A stretch of 64,000 nucleotides of DNA from positions 14,051,933 through 14,115,932 of the forward strand of contig OY282608.1 in NCBI GenBank assembly GCA_958298945.1, in the 5' to 3' direction. Shown one piece after another: positions 11,706 to 21,411 of the stretch (positions within the stretch are counted from its first letter, which is position 1; each line of letters starts with the position of its first letter). The notes below the pieces were generated by a model. It was not told the DNA's origin. It worked only from the letters and a program-made list of their open reading frames with translations, and did no database searches. The position numbers and the translations under genes were made by a program. The stretch is from Atherix ibis. Lineage: Eukaryota; Arthropoda; Insecta; Diptera; Athericidae.

Positions 11706-13375
11706 GTTTTTTGGTTTGTTGGATTGTTGGTTTGTTGATTTGTTGGTTTGTTAGTTTGTTGATTTGGTTGTGTGTTGGTTTATTTGTTTGTTGCTTTGTT
11801 GGCTTGTTGGTTTGTTGGTTTGTTGGTTTGTTGGTTTGTTGGTTTGTTGGTTTGTTGGTTTGTTGGTTTGTTGGTTTGTTGGTTTGTTTGTGTGTTTGTT
11901 TGTTTGTTTGTTGGCTTGTTGGTTTGTTGGCTTGTTGGCTTGTTGGTTTGTTGGTTTGTTGGCTTGTTGATTTGTTGGTTTGTTGGTTTGTTGGTCTGTT
12001 GGTTTGTTGGTTTTTTGGTTTGTTGGCTTGTTGGTTTGTTGATTTGTTGGTTTGTTGGTTTGTTGGTTTGTTGGTTTGTTGGTTTGTTCGTTTGTTGGTT
12101 TGTTGGTTTGTTGGTTTGCTGGTTTGTTGGTTTGTTGGTTTGTTGGCTTGTTGCTTGTTGCTTGTTGGTTTGTTGGTTTGTTGGTTTGTTGGTTTGTTGG
12201 CTTGTTGGCTTGCTGGTTTGTTGGTTTGTTGGCTTGTTTTTTTTGTTGGTATATTTGTTTGTTGGTTTGTTAGTTTGTTGGTTTGTTGGCTTGTTGGTTT
12301 GTTGGTTTGTTGGCTCGTTGGTTTGTTGGTCTGTTGGTCTGTTGGTTTGTTGGTTTGTTGGTTTTTTGGTTTGTGGGTTTGTTGGTTTTTTGGTTTGTTG
12401 GCTTGTTGACTTGTTGGTTTGTTGGTTTGTTGGCTTGTTGAATTGTTGGTTTGTTGGTTTGTTGGTTTGTTGGTTTGTTGGTTTGTTGGTTTGTTGGTTT
12501 GTTGGTTTGTTTGTTTGTATGTTTGTTCGTTTGTTGGCTTGTTGGTTTGTTGGCTTCTTGGCTTGTTGGTTTGTTGGTTTGTTGGCTTGTTGGTTTGTTG
12601 GTTTGTTGGTTTGTTAGTTTGTTGGTTTGTTGGTTTTTTGGTTTGTTTTCTTGTTGGTTTGTTGATTTGTTGGTTTGTTAGTTTGTTGGTTTGTTTGTTT
12701 GTTGTTTGTTCGTTTGTTGGTTTGTTTATTTGTTGTTTTTTTGGTTTGTTGATTTGTTGGTTTGATGGTTTGTTTCTTTGTTGGTTTGTTGGTTTGCTGG
12801 TTGGTTGGCTTGTTGATTTGTTGGTTTGTTGGTTTTTTGGTTTGTTGATTTGTTGGTTTGTTGGTTTGTTGGTTTGTTGGTTTGTTGGCTTGTTGGTTTG
12901 TTGGTTTGTTGGTTTGTTAGTTTGTTGGCTTGTTGGCTTGTTGGCTTGTTGGTTTGTTGGTTTTTTGGTTTGTTGGTTTGTTGGTTTGTTGGTTTGTTGG
13001 TTTTTTGGTTTGTTTTCTTGTTGGTTTGTTGATTTGTTGGTTTGTTAGTTTGTTGGTTTGTTTGTGTGTTGGTTTGTTCGTTTGTTGGCTTGTTTGTTTT
13101 TTGGTTTTTTGGTTTGTTGGTTTGTTGGTTTGTTGGTTTGTTCGTTTGTTGGCTTGTTGGTTTGTTGGCTTATTGGCTTGTTGGTTTGTTGGTTTATTGG
13201 TTTGTTGGTTTGTTGGTTTGTTGGTTTGTTGGTTTGTTGGTTTGTTTGTTTGTTGGTTTGTTTGTTTGTTTGTTTGTTGGTTTGTTCGTTTGTTGGCTTG
13301 TTGGTTTGTTGGCTTATTGGCTTGTTGGTTTGTTGGTTTATTGGTTTGTTGGTTTGTTGGTTTGTTGGTTTGTTG
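11706..13375 (+). repeat. 1,670-bp tandem duplication, copy 1
   Basis: This segment recurs at a constant offset of 1,670 bp immediately downstream. Matching markers are GGTTGTGTG 11,766/13,436, the T8 run 12,237/13,907, GGTATATTTG 12,248/13,918 and the doubled 7-bp slip TTGCTTG near 12,147/13,817. By eye I saw one base difference: TTGATTTG near 12,032 reads TTAATTTG near 13,702. The left limit was set where a GGTTTA unit falls out of register upstream of the junction. It belongs to A1. Confidence 0.85.
13141..13375 (+). repeat. 144-bp higher-order repeat, two copies (second partial)
   Basis: A block of 18 octamers starting at a TTCG unit repeats at 144 bp (13,141 and 13,285). Each block contains GGCTTATTGG, then GGTTTATTGG, and ends in a double TTTG pocket. 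The second copy is cut by the end of the 1,670-bp unit. Confidence 0.75.
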
Positions 13376-15045
13376 GTTTTTTGGTTTGTTGGATTGTTGG
13401 TTTGTTGATTTGTTGGTTTGTTAGTTTGTTGATTTGGTTGTGTGTTGGTTTATTTGTTTGTTGCTTTGTTGGCTTGTTGGTTTGTTGGTTTGTTGGTTTG
13501 TTGGTTTGTTGGTTTGTTGGTTTGTTGGTTTGTTGGTTTGTTGGTTTGTTGGTTTGTTTGTGTGTTTGTTTGTTTGTTTGTTGGCTTGTTGGTTTGTTGG
13601 CTTGTTGGCTTGTTGGTTTGTTGGTTTGTTGGCTTGTTGATTTGTTGGTTTGTTGGTTTGTTGGTCTGTTGGTTTGTTGGTTTTTTGGTTTGTTGGCTTG
13701 TTGGTTTGTTAATTTGTTGGTTTGTTGGTTTGTTGGTTTGTTGGTTTGTTGGTTTGTTCGTTTGTTGGTTTGTTGGTTTGTTGGTTTGCTGGTTTGTTGG
13801 TTTGTTGGTTTGTTGGCTTGTTGCTTGTTGCTTGTTGGTTTGTTGGTTTGTTGGTTTGTTGGTTTGTTGGCTTGTTGGCTTGCTGGTTTGTTGGTTTGTT
13901 GGCTTGTTTTTTTTGTTGGTATATTTGTTTGTTGGTTTGTTAGTTTGTTGGTTTGTTGGCTTGTTGGTTTGTTGGTTTGTTGGCTCGTTGGTTTGTTGGT
14001 CTGTTGGTCTGTTGGTTTGTTGGTTTGTTGGTTTTTTGGTTTGTGGGTTTGTTGGTTTTTTGGTTTGTTGGCTTGTTGACTTGTTGGTTTGTTGGTTTGT
14101 TGGCTTGTTGAATTGTTGGTTTGTTGGTTTGTTGGTTTGTTGGTTTGTTGGTTTGTTGGTTTGTTGGTTTGTTGGTTTGTTTGTTTGTATGTTTGTTCGT
14201 TTGTTGGCTTGTTGGTTTGTTGGCTTCTTGGCTTGTTGGTTTGTTGGTTTGTTGGCTTGTTGGTTTGTTGGTTTGTTGGTTTGTTAGTTTGTTGGTTTGT
14301 TGGTTTTTTGGTTTGTTTTCTTGTTGGTTTGTTGATTTGTTGGTTTGTTAGTTTGTTGGTTTGTTTGTTTGTTGTTTGTTCGTTTGTTGGTTTGTTTATT
14401 TGTTGTTTTTTTGGTTTGTTGATTTGTTGGTTTGATGGTTTGTTTCTTTGTTGGTTTGTTGGTTTGCTGGTTGGTTGGCTTGTTGATTTGTTGGTTTGTT
14501 GGTTTTTTGGTTTGTTGATTTGTTGGTTTGTTGGTTTGTTGGTTTGTTGGTTTGTTGGCTTGTTGGTTTGTTGGTTTGTTGGTTTGTTAGTTTGTTGGCT
14601 TGTTGGCTTGTTGGCTTGTTGGTTTGTTGGTTTTTTGGTTTGTTGGTTTGTTGGTTTGTTGGTTTGTTGGTTTTTTGGTTTGTTTTCTTGTTGGTTTGTT
14701 GATTTGTTGGTTTGTTAGTTTGTTGGTTTGTTTGTGTGTTGGTTTGTTCGTTTGTTGGCTTGTTTGTTTTTTGGTTTTTTGGTTTGTTGGTTTGTTGGTT
14801 TGTTGGTTTGTTCGTTTGTTGGCTTGTTGGTTTGTTGGCTTATTGGCTTGTTGGTTTGTTGGTTTATTGGTTTGTTGGTTTGTTGGTTTGTTGGTTTGTT
14901 GGTTTGTTGGTTTGTTTGTTTGTTGGTTTGTTTGTTTGTTTGTTTGTTGGTTTGTTCGTTTGTTGGCTTGTTGGTTTGTTGGCTTATTGGCTTGTTGGTT
15001 TGTTGGTTTATTGGTTTGTTGGTTTGTTGGTTTGTTGGTTTGTTG
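13376..15045 (+). repeat. 1,670-bp tandem duplication, copy 2
   Basis: Direct neighbour of copy 1 with no intervening sequence. The match ends near 15,045, where copy 1 has GGTTTTTTGG and this copy continues with ordinary octamers. The near identity marks it as one of the most recent exchanges in the window, or as an assembly duplication. The T8 run before GGTATATTTG is seen only in this pair; the other GGTATATTTG islets have T7. Confidence 0.85.
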
Positions 15046-15120
15046 GTTTGTTGGTTTGTTTGTTTGTTGGTTTGTTTGTTTGTTTGTTTGTTGGTTTGTT
15101 CGTTTGTTGGCTTGTTGGTT
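14811..15120 (+). repeat. 144-bp higher-order repeat, two full copies plus a partial third
   Basis: TTCG-anchored blocks begin at 14,811, 14,955 and 15,099, exactly 144 bp apart. The first corresponds to 13,141 plus 1,670. The third diverges after about 20 bp into GGTTTTTTGTTTTG. The copy number therefore differs from the homologous place in the upstream 1,670-bp unit. Confidence 0.75.
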
Positions 15121-15299
15121 TGTTGGTTTTTTGTTTTGTTGGTTTGTTGGTTTGTTGGTTTGTTGGGTTGTTGGTTTGTTAGTTTGTTGGTCTGCTGGTT
15201 TGTTGGTTTGTTGGTTTGTTGGCTTGTTGGCTTGTTGGTTTGTTGGTTTGTTGGTTTGTTGGTTTTTGGGTTTGTTGGCTTGTTGGTTTGTTGATTTGT

Positions 15300-17160
15300 T
15301 TGTTTGTTGGTTTGTTGGGTTGTTGGTTTGTTGGTTTGTTGGATTGTTGGTTTGTTGGTTTGTTGGTTTGTTGGTTTGTTGGTTTGTTAGTTTGTTGGTT
15401 TGTTGGTTTGTTGGTTTGTTGGTTTGTTGGTTTGTTGGTTTGTTGGTTTGTTGGCTTGTTGGCTTGTTGGTTTGTTGGCTTGTTGGTTTGTTGGTTTGTT
15501 GGTTTGTTGGTTTGTTGGTTTGTTGGTTTGTTGGTTTTTTGGTTTGCTGGCTTGTTGGTTTGTTGGTTTGATGGTTTGTTGGTGTGTTGGTTTGTTGGTT
15601 TGTTGGTTTGTTGGTTTGTTTGTTTGTTTGTTTGTTCGTTTGTTGGTTTGTTGGTTTGTTGGCTTGTTGGCTTGTTGGTTTGTTGGTTTGTTGGCTTGTT
15701 GGTTTGTTGGTTTGTTGGTTTGTTGGTTTTTTGGTTTGTTGGCTTGTTGGTTTGTTGATTTGTTGGTTTGTTGGTTTGTTGGTTTGTTTGTTTGTTGGTT
15801 TGGTCGTTTCTTGGTTTGTTTGTTTGTTGGTTTGTTGGTTTGTTGGTCTGCTGGTTTGTTTGTTTGTTGGTTTGTTGGCTTGTTGGCTTGTTGGTTTGTT
15901 TGTTTGTTGGTTTGTTGGGTTGTTGGTTTGTTGGTTTTTTGGTTTGTTGGTTTGTTGGTTTGTTGGTTTGTTGGTTTGTTAGTTTGTTGTTTTGTTGGTC
16001 TGCTGGTTTGTTGGTTTGTTGGTTTGTTGGCTTGTTGGCTTGTTGGTTTGTTGGTTTGTTGGTTTGTTGGCTTGCTGGTTTGTTGGTTTGTTGGTTTGTT
16101 AGTATGTTGGTTTGTTGGTTTTTTGGTTTGTTGGCTTGTTGGCTTGTTGGTGTGTTGGTTTGTTGGTTTGTTGGTTTGTTGGTTTATTGGTTTGTTGTTT
16201 TGTTGGTTTTTTGGTTTGTTGGATTGCTGGTTTGTTGATTTGTTGGTTTGTTGGTTTGTTGGTTTGGATGTTTGTTGGTTTATTTGTTTGTTGGTTTGTT
16301 GGTTTGCTGGTTTGTTGGTTTGTTGGTTTGTTGGCTTGTTGGCTTGTTGGTTTGTTGGTTTGTTGGTCTGTTGGTCTGTTTGTTTGTTTGTTTGTTTGTT
16401 GGTGGGCTTGTTGGTTTCTTGGCTTGTTGGCTTGTTGGTTTGTTGGTTTGTTGGCTTGTTGGGTTGTTGGTTTGTTGGTTTGTTGGTTTGTTGGTTTGTT
16501 GGTTTGTTGGTTTTTTGGTTTGTTGGCTTGTTGGTTTGTTGATTTGTTGGTTTGTTGGTTTGTTGGTTTGTTGGTTTGTTGGTTTGTTCGTTTGTTGGTT
16601 TGTTGGTTTGTTGGTTTGCTGGTTTGTTGGTTTGTTGGTTTGCTGGCTTGTTGGCTTGCTGGCTTGTTGGTTTGTTGGTTTGTTGGTTTGTTGGTTTGTT
16701 GGCTTGTTGGCTTGCTGGTTTGTTGGTTTGTTGGCTTGTTTTTTTGTTGGTTTATTTGTTTGTTGGTTTGTTAGTTTGTTGGTTTGTTGGCTTGTTGGTT
16801 TGTTGGTTTGTTGGCTCGTTGGTTTGTTGGTCTGTTGGTCTGTTGGTTTGTTTGTTTGTTGGTTGGCTTGTTGGTTTGTTGGTTTGTTGGTTTGTTGGCT
16901 TGTTGGCTTGTTGGTTTGTTGGTTTGTTGGTCTGTTGGTCTGTTTGTTTGTTTGTTTGTTTGTTGGTGGGCTTGTTGGTTTCTTGGCTTGTTGGCTTGTT
17001 GGTTTGTTGGTTTGTTGGCTTGTTGGCTTGTTGGTTTGTTGGTTTGTTGGTTTGTTAGTTTGTTGGTTTGTTGGTTTTTTGGTTTGTTTTCTTGTTGGTT
17101 TGTTGATTTGTTTGTTTGTTGGTTTGTTGGGTTGTTGGTTTGTTGGTTTGTTGGTTTGCT
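15300..17160 (+). repeat. Satellite subfamily A2, first block
   Basis: A2 is recognised by GATGG at 15,570 followed by GTGTGTTGG (not GTGTGGTGG), GGATG at 16,266, and a T7 run followed by GGTTTATTTG at 16,749. A GGTGGGC unit with a preceding TTTG pocket occurs at 16,401 and again at 16,964, a local duplication of about 563 bp. The block closely parallels 24,620-26,500 at an offset of 9,335-9,358 bp. It ends near a TTTTCTTG unit (about 17,087), beyond which B markers begin. Confidence 0.75.
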
Positions 17161-17924
17161 CGTTTGTTGGTTTGTTCGTTTGTTGGCTTGTTGGTTTGTT
17201 GGTTTGTTGGTTTCTTGGTTTCTTGGTTTGTTTGTTTGTTGGTTTGTTGGTTTGTTGGTTTGTTGGTTTGTTGGTTTGTTGGTTTGTTGGTTTGTTGGTT
17301 TGGTGGCTTGTCGGTTTGTTGGTTTGTTGGCTTGTTGGTTTGTTTGTTTGTTGGCTTGTTCGTTTGTTGGTTTGTTGGTTTCTTGGTGTGTTGGTTTGTT
17401 CGTTTGTTGGCTTGTTGGTTTGTTGGCTTGTTGGCTTCTTGGTTTGTAGGTTGGTTCGTTTGTTGGTTTGTTCGTTCGTTGGTTTGTTGGTTTGTTGGTT
17501 TGTTGGTTACTTGGTTTGTTGGTTTGTTGGTTTGTTGGTTTGTTGGTTTGTTCGTTTGTTGATTTGTTGGTTTGTTGGTTTGCTGGTTTGTTGGCTTGTT
17601 GGCTTGTTGGTTTGTTGGTTAGTTGGTTTGTTGGTTTGTTGGCTTGTTGGTTTGTCCGTTTGTTGGGTTGTTGTTTTGTTGGTTTCTTGGTTACTTGGTT
17701 TGTTGGTTTGTTGGTTTGTTGGTTTGTTGGTTTGTTGGTTTGTTAGTTTGTTGGCTTGCTTGTTTGTTGTTTTGTTGGTTACTTGGTTTGTTTGTTTGTT
17801 GGTTTGTTGGTTCGTTGGTTTGTTGGTTTGTTGGTTTGTTCGTTTGTTGTCTTGTTGGTTTGTTTGTATTGTTGGTTTATTTGTTTGTTCGTTTGTTGGC
17901 TTGTTGGGTTGTTGGCTTGTTGGC

Positions 17925-17933
17925 TTTTTTTTT
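17925..17933 (+). repeat. T9 homopolymer run in B
   Basis: A GGC followed by nine T residues interrupts the octamer register, about 60 bp after TTTGTATTG. The same element occurs at 19,938-19,947 (T10), 22,335-22,344 (T10), 27,095-27,103 (T9) and 30,470-30,478 (T9). Confidence 0.9.
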
Positions 17934-19014
17934 GTTGGTTTGTTGGTTTGTTGGTTTGTTGGTTTGTTGGTTTGTTGGTTTGTTGGTTTGTTTGTTTGTT
18001 GGTTTGTTCGTTTGTTGGTTTGTTGGTTTGTTGGTTTCTTGGTTTGTTGGTTTGTTCGTTTGTTGGCTTGTTGGTTTGTTGGTTTGTTGGTTTGTTAGTT
18101 TGTTGGCTTGCTTGTTTGTTGTTTTGTTGGTTACTTGGTTTGTTTGTTGGTTGGTTTGTTGGTTTGTTGGTTTGTTGGTTTGTTGGTTTGTTAGCTTGTT
18201 GGCTTGATGGTTTGTTTGTTAGTTGGTTTGTTGGTTTGGTGGTTTATTGGTTTGTTTGTTTGTTCGTTTGTTGGCTTGTTGGCTTTGTTTGTTTGTTGGT
18301 TTGTTTGTTTTTTTGGTTTTTTCGTTTGTTGGCTTGTTGGTTTGTTGCTTACTTGGTTTGTTGGTTTGTTGGTTTGTTGGTTTGTTTTTTTGTTCGTTTG
18401 TTCGTTTGTTGGTTTGTTGGTTTGTTGGTTTGTTCGTTTGTTGGTTTGTTCGTTTGTTGGTTTGTTTGTTTGTTGGTTTGTTCGTTTGTTCGTTTGTTGG
18501 TTTCTTGGTTCCTTAGTTAGTTGGCTTTTCGGTTTGTTGGTTTGTTGGTTTGTTGGCTTGTTCGTTGTTGGTTTGTTGGTTTGTTGGTTTGTTGTTTTGT
18601 TGGTTTAATGGTTTGTTGGTTTGTTGGTTTGTTGGTTTGTTGGTTTGTTGGTTTGTTGGTTTGTTGGTTTGTTGGTTTGTTGGTTTGTTGGTTTGTTGGT
18701 TTGTTGGTTTGTTTGTTTGTTGGTTTGTTCGTTTGTTGGTTTGTTGGTTTGTTGGTTTCTTGGTTTGTTGGTTTGTTCGTTTGTTGGCTTGTTGGTTTGT
18801 TAGCTTGTTGGCTTGATGGTTTGTTTGTTAGTTGGTTTGTTGGTTTGTTCGTTTGTTGGTTTGTTGGTTTGTTGGTTTCTTGGTTTGTTGGTTTGTTCGT
18901 TTGTTGGGTTGTTGGTTTGTTAGCTTGTTGGCTTGATGGTTTGTTTGTTAGTTGGTTTGTTGGTTTGGTGGTTTATTGGTTTGTTTGTTTGTTCGTTTGT
19001 TGGCTTGTTGGCTT

Positions 19015-21411
19015 ATTGGTTTGTTGGTTTGTTTGTTTGTTGGTTTTTTCGTTTGTTGGCTTGTTGGTTTGTTGCTTACTTGGTTTGTTGGTTTGTTTTT
19101 TTGTTCGTTTGTTCGTTTGTTGATTTGTTGGTTTGTTGGTTTCTTGGTTTGTTGGTTTGTTCGTTTGTTGGTTTGTTCGTTTGTTGGTTTGTTTGTTTGT
19201 TGGTTTGTTCGTTTGTTCGTTTGTTGGTGTCTTGGTTCCTTAGTTAGTTGGCTTTTTGGTTTGTTTGTTGGTTTGTTGGTTTGGTGGCATGTCGGTTTGT
19301 TGGTTTGTTGGCTTGTTGGTTTGTTTGTTTGTTGGCTTGTTCGTTTGTTGGTTTGTTGGTTTCTTAGTTTGTTGGTGTGTTGGTTTGTTCGTTTGTTGGC
19401 TTGTTGGTTTGTTGGCTTGTTGGCTTCTTGGTTTGTTGGTTGGTTCGTTTGTTGGTTTGTTCGTTCGTTGGTTTGTTGGTTTGTTGGTTTGTTGGTTACT
19501 TGGTTTGTTGGTTTCTTGGTTTGTTGGTTTGTTGGTTTGTTCGTTTGTTGATTTGTTGGTTTGTTGGTTTGCTGGTTTGTTGGCTTGTTGGCTTGTTGGT
19601 TTGTTGGTTGGTTGGTTTGTTGGTTTGTTGGCTTGTTGGTTTGTTCGTTTGTTGGGTTGTTGGTTTGTTGATTTCTTGGTTACTTGGTTTGTTGGTTTGT
19701 TGGTTTGTTGGTTTGTTGGTTTGTTGGTTTGTTGGTTTGTTAGTTTGTTGGCTTGCTTGTTTGTTGTGTTGTTGGTTACTTGGTTTGTTTGTTTGTTGGT
19801 TTGTTGGTTTGTTGGTTTGTTGGTTTGTTGGTTTGTTGGTTTGTTGGTTTGTTCATTTGTTGGCTTGTTGGTTTGTTTGTATTGTTGGTTTATTTGTTTG
19901 TTCGTTTCTTGGCTTGTTGGGTTGTTGGCTTGTTGGCTTTTTTTTTTGTTGGTTTGTTGGTTTGTTGGTTTGTTGGTTTGTTGGTTTGTTGGTTTGTTGG
20001 TTTGTTGGTTTGTTGGTTTGTTCGTTTGTTGGTTTGTTGGTTTGTTGGTTTCTTGGTTTGTTGGTTTGTTCGTTTGTTGGCTTGTTGGTTTGTTAGCTTG
20101 TTGGCTTGATGGTTTGTTTGTTAGTTGGTTTGTTGGTTTGGTGGTTTATTGGTTTGTTTGTTTGTTCGTTTGTTGGCTTGTTGGCTTTGTTTGTTTGTTG
20201 GTTTGTTTGTTTTTTGGTTTTTTCGTTTGTTGGCTTGTTGGTTTGTTGCTTACTTGGTTTGTTGGTTTGTTGGTTTGTTGGTTTGTTTTTTTGTTCGTTT
20301 GTTCGTTTGTTGGTTTGTTGGTTTGTTGGTTTGTTCGTTTGTTGGTTTGTTCGTTTGTTGGTTTGTTTGTTTGTTGGTTTGTTCGTTTGTTCGTTTGTTG
20401 GTTTCTTGGTTCCTTAGTTAGTTGGCTTTTTGGTTTGTTGGTTTGTTGGTTTGTTGGCTTGTTCGTTGTTGGTTTGTTGGTTTGTTGGTTTGTTGGTTTG
20501 TTGGTTTGTTGGTTTAATGGTTTGTTGGCTTGTTGGTTTGTTGGTTTGTTCGTTTGTTGGTTTGTTCGTTTGTTGGAATGTTGGTTTGTTGGACTGTTGG
20601 TTTGCTGGTTTGGTCGTTTGTTGGTTTGTTGGTTTGTTGGTTTGTCGGTTTGTTGGTTTGTTGGTTTGTTGGCTTGTTCGTTTGTTGGTTTGTTCGTTTG
20701 TTGGCTTGTTGGTTTGTTGGTTTGTTGGTTTGTTGATTTCTTGGTTTGTTTGTTTGTTGGTTTGTTGGTTTGTTGGTTTGTTGGTTTGTTGGTTTATTGG
20801 TTTGGTGGCTTGTAGGTTTGTTGGTTTGTTGGCTTGTTGGTTTGTTGGTTTGTTGGCTTGTTGGTTTGTTGGTTTGTTGGTTTGTTGGTTTGTTAGTTGG
20901 TTCGTTTGTTGGTTTGTTGATTTGTTCGTTTGTTGGTTTGTTGGCTTGTTGGTTTGTTGGTTTGTTGGTTTGTTTGTTTGTTGGTTTGTTCGTTTGTTGG
21001 CTTGTTGGTTTGTTCGTTTGTTGGTTTGCTGGTTTGTTGGTTTGTTGGTTTGTTGGTTTGTTGGTTTATTGGTTTGTTGGTTTGTTGGTTTGTTGGCTTG
21101 TTGGATTGTTGGCTTGTTGGTTTGTTGGTTTGTTGGTTTGTTGGTTTTTTGGTTTGTTGGCTTGTTGGCTTGTTGGTTTGTTTGTTTGTTGGTTTGTTGG
21201 TTTGTTGGTTTTATGCTTTGTTTCTTTGTTGGTTTGTTGGTTTGCTGGTTGGTTGGCTTGTTGATTTGTTGGTTTGTTGGTTTTTTGGTTTGTTGATTTG
21301 TTGATTTGTTGGTTTGTTGGTTTGTTGGTTTGTTGGCTTGTTGGTTTGTTGGTTTGTTGATTTGTTGGTTTGTTGGTTTGTTAGTTTGTTGGCTTGTTGG
21401 CTTGTTGGCTT
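19015..21411 (+). repeat. B tandem duplication of about 2.4 kb, copy 1
   Basis: The stretch recurs downstream at an offset of 2,397 bp (CCTTAG 19,238/21,635; TTTGTATTG 19,876/22,273; TTGCTTAC 19,072/21,469). The offset then becomes 2,381 bp and later 2,445 bp, changes that are all multiples of 8 and so fit whole-octamer gain or loss. One point difference is GTGTCTTGG near 19,227 against GTTTCTTGG near 21,624. The T10 run is shared with copy 2. Confidence 0.8.

Larger units (their letters stand above)
1..15300 (+). repeat. Satellite subfamily A1, left block
   Basis: This block contains about three rounds of the A1 higher-order repeat. Diagnostic variant units recur in the same order: GATGG followed by GTGTGGTGG at 1,421, 6,651 and 11,166; TTGCATTG at 1,646, 6,884 and 11,399; GGTTGTGTG at 2,023, 7,251, 11,766 and 13,436; GGTATATTTG at 2,497, 7,721, 12,248 and 13,918. 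The GATGG spacing is 5,230 then 4,515 bp, so the period is not fixed and copies differ by internal gains and losses. GGTTTAATGG near 3,665 and 9,327 closes a round. The first 60 bases carry one GGTTACTTGG unit, otherwise typical of subfamily B. The right edge is a transition rather than a sharp break, since markers such as GGTTTTTGGG (about 15,262) are shared with neighbouring blocks. No gene was found. Confidence 0.8.

Noticed and set aside
13141..15120. CRISPR-like regular spacing at 144 bp
   Set aside because: Repeat and intervening sequence are the same octamer; there are no distinct spacers, leader or cas genes.
17925..17933. Poly-T run as the tail of a retroelement in reverse orientation
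   Set aside because: The run is only 9-10 T, is flanked on both sides by octamers and has no element body or target-site duplication.
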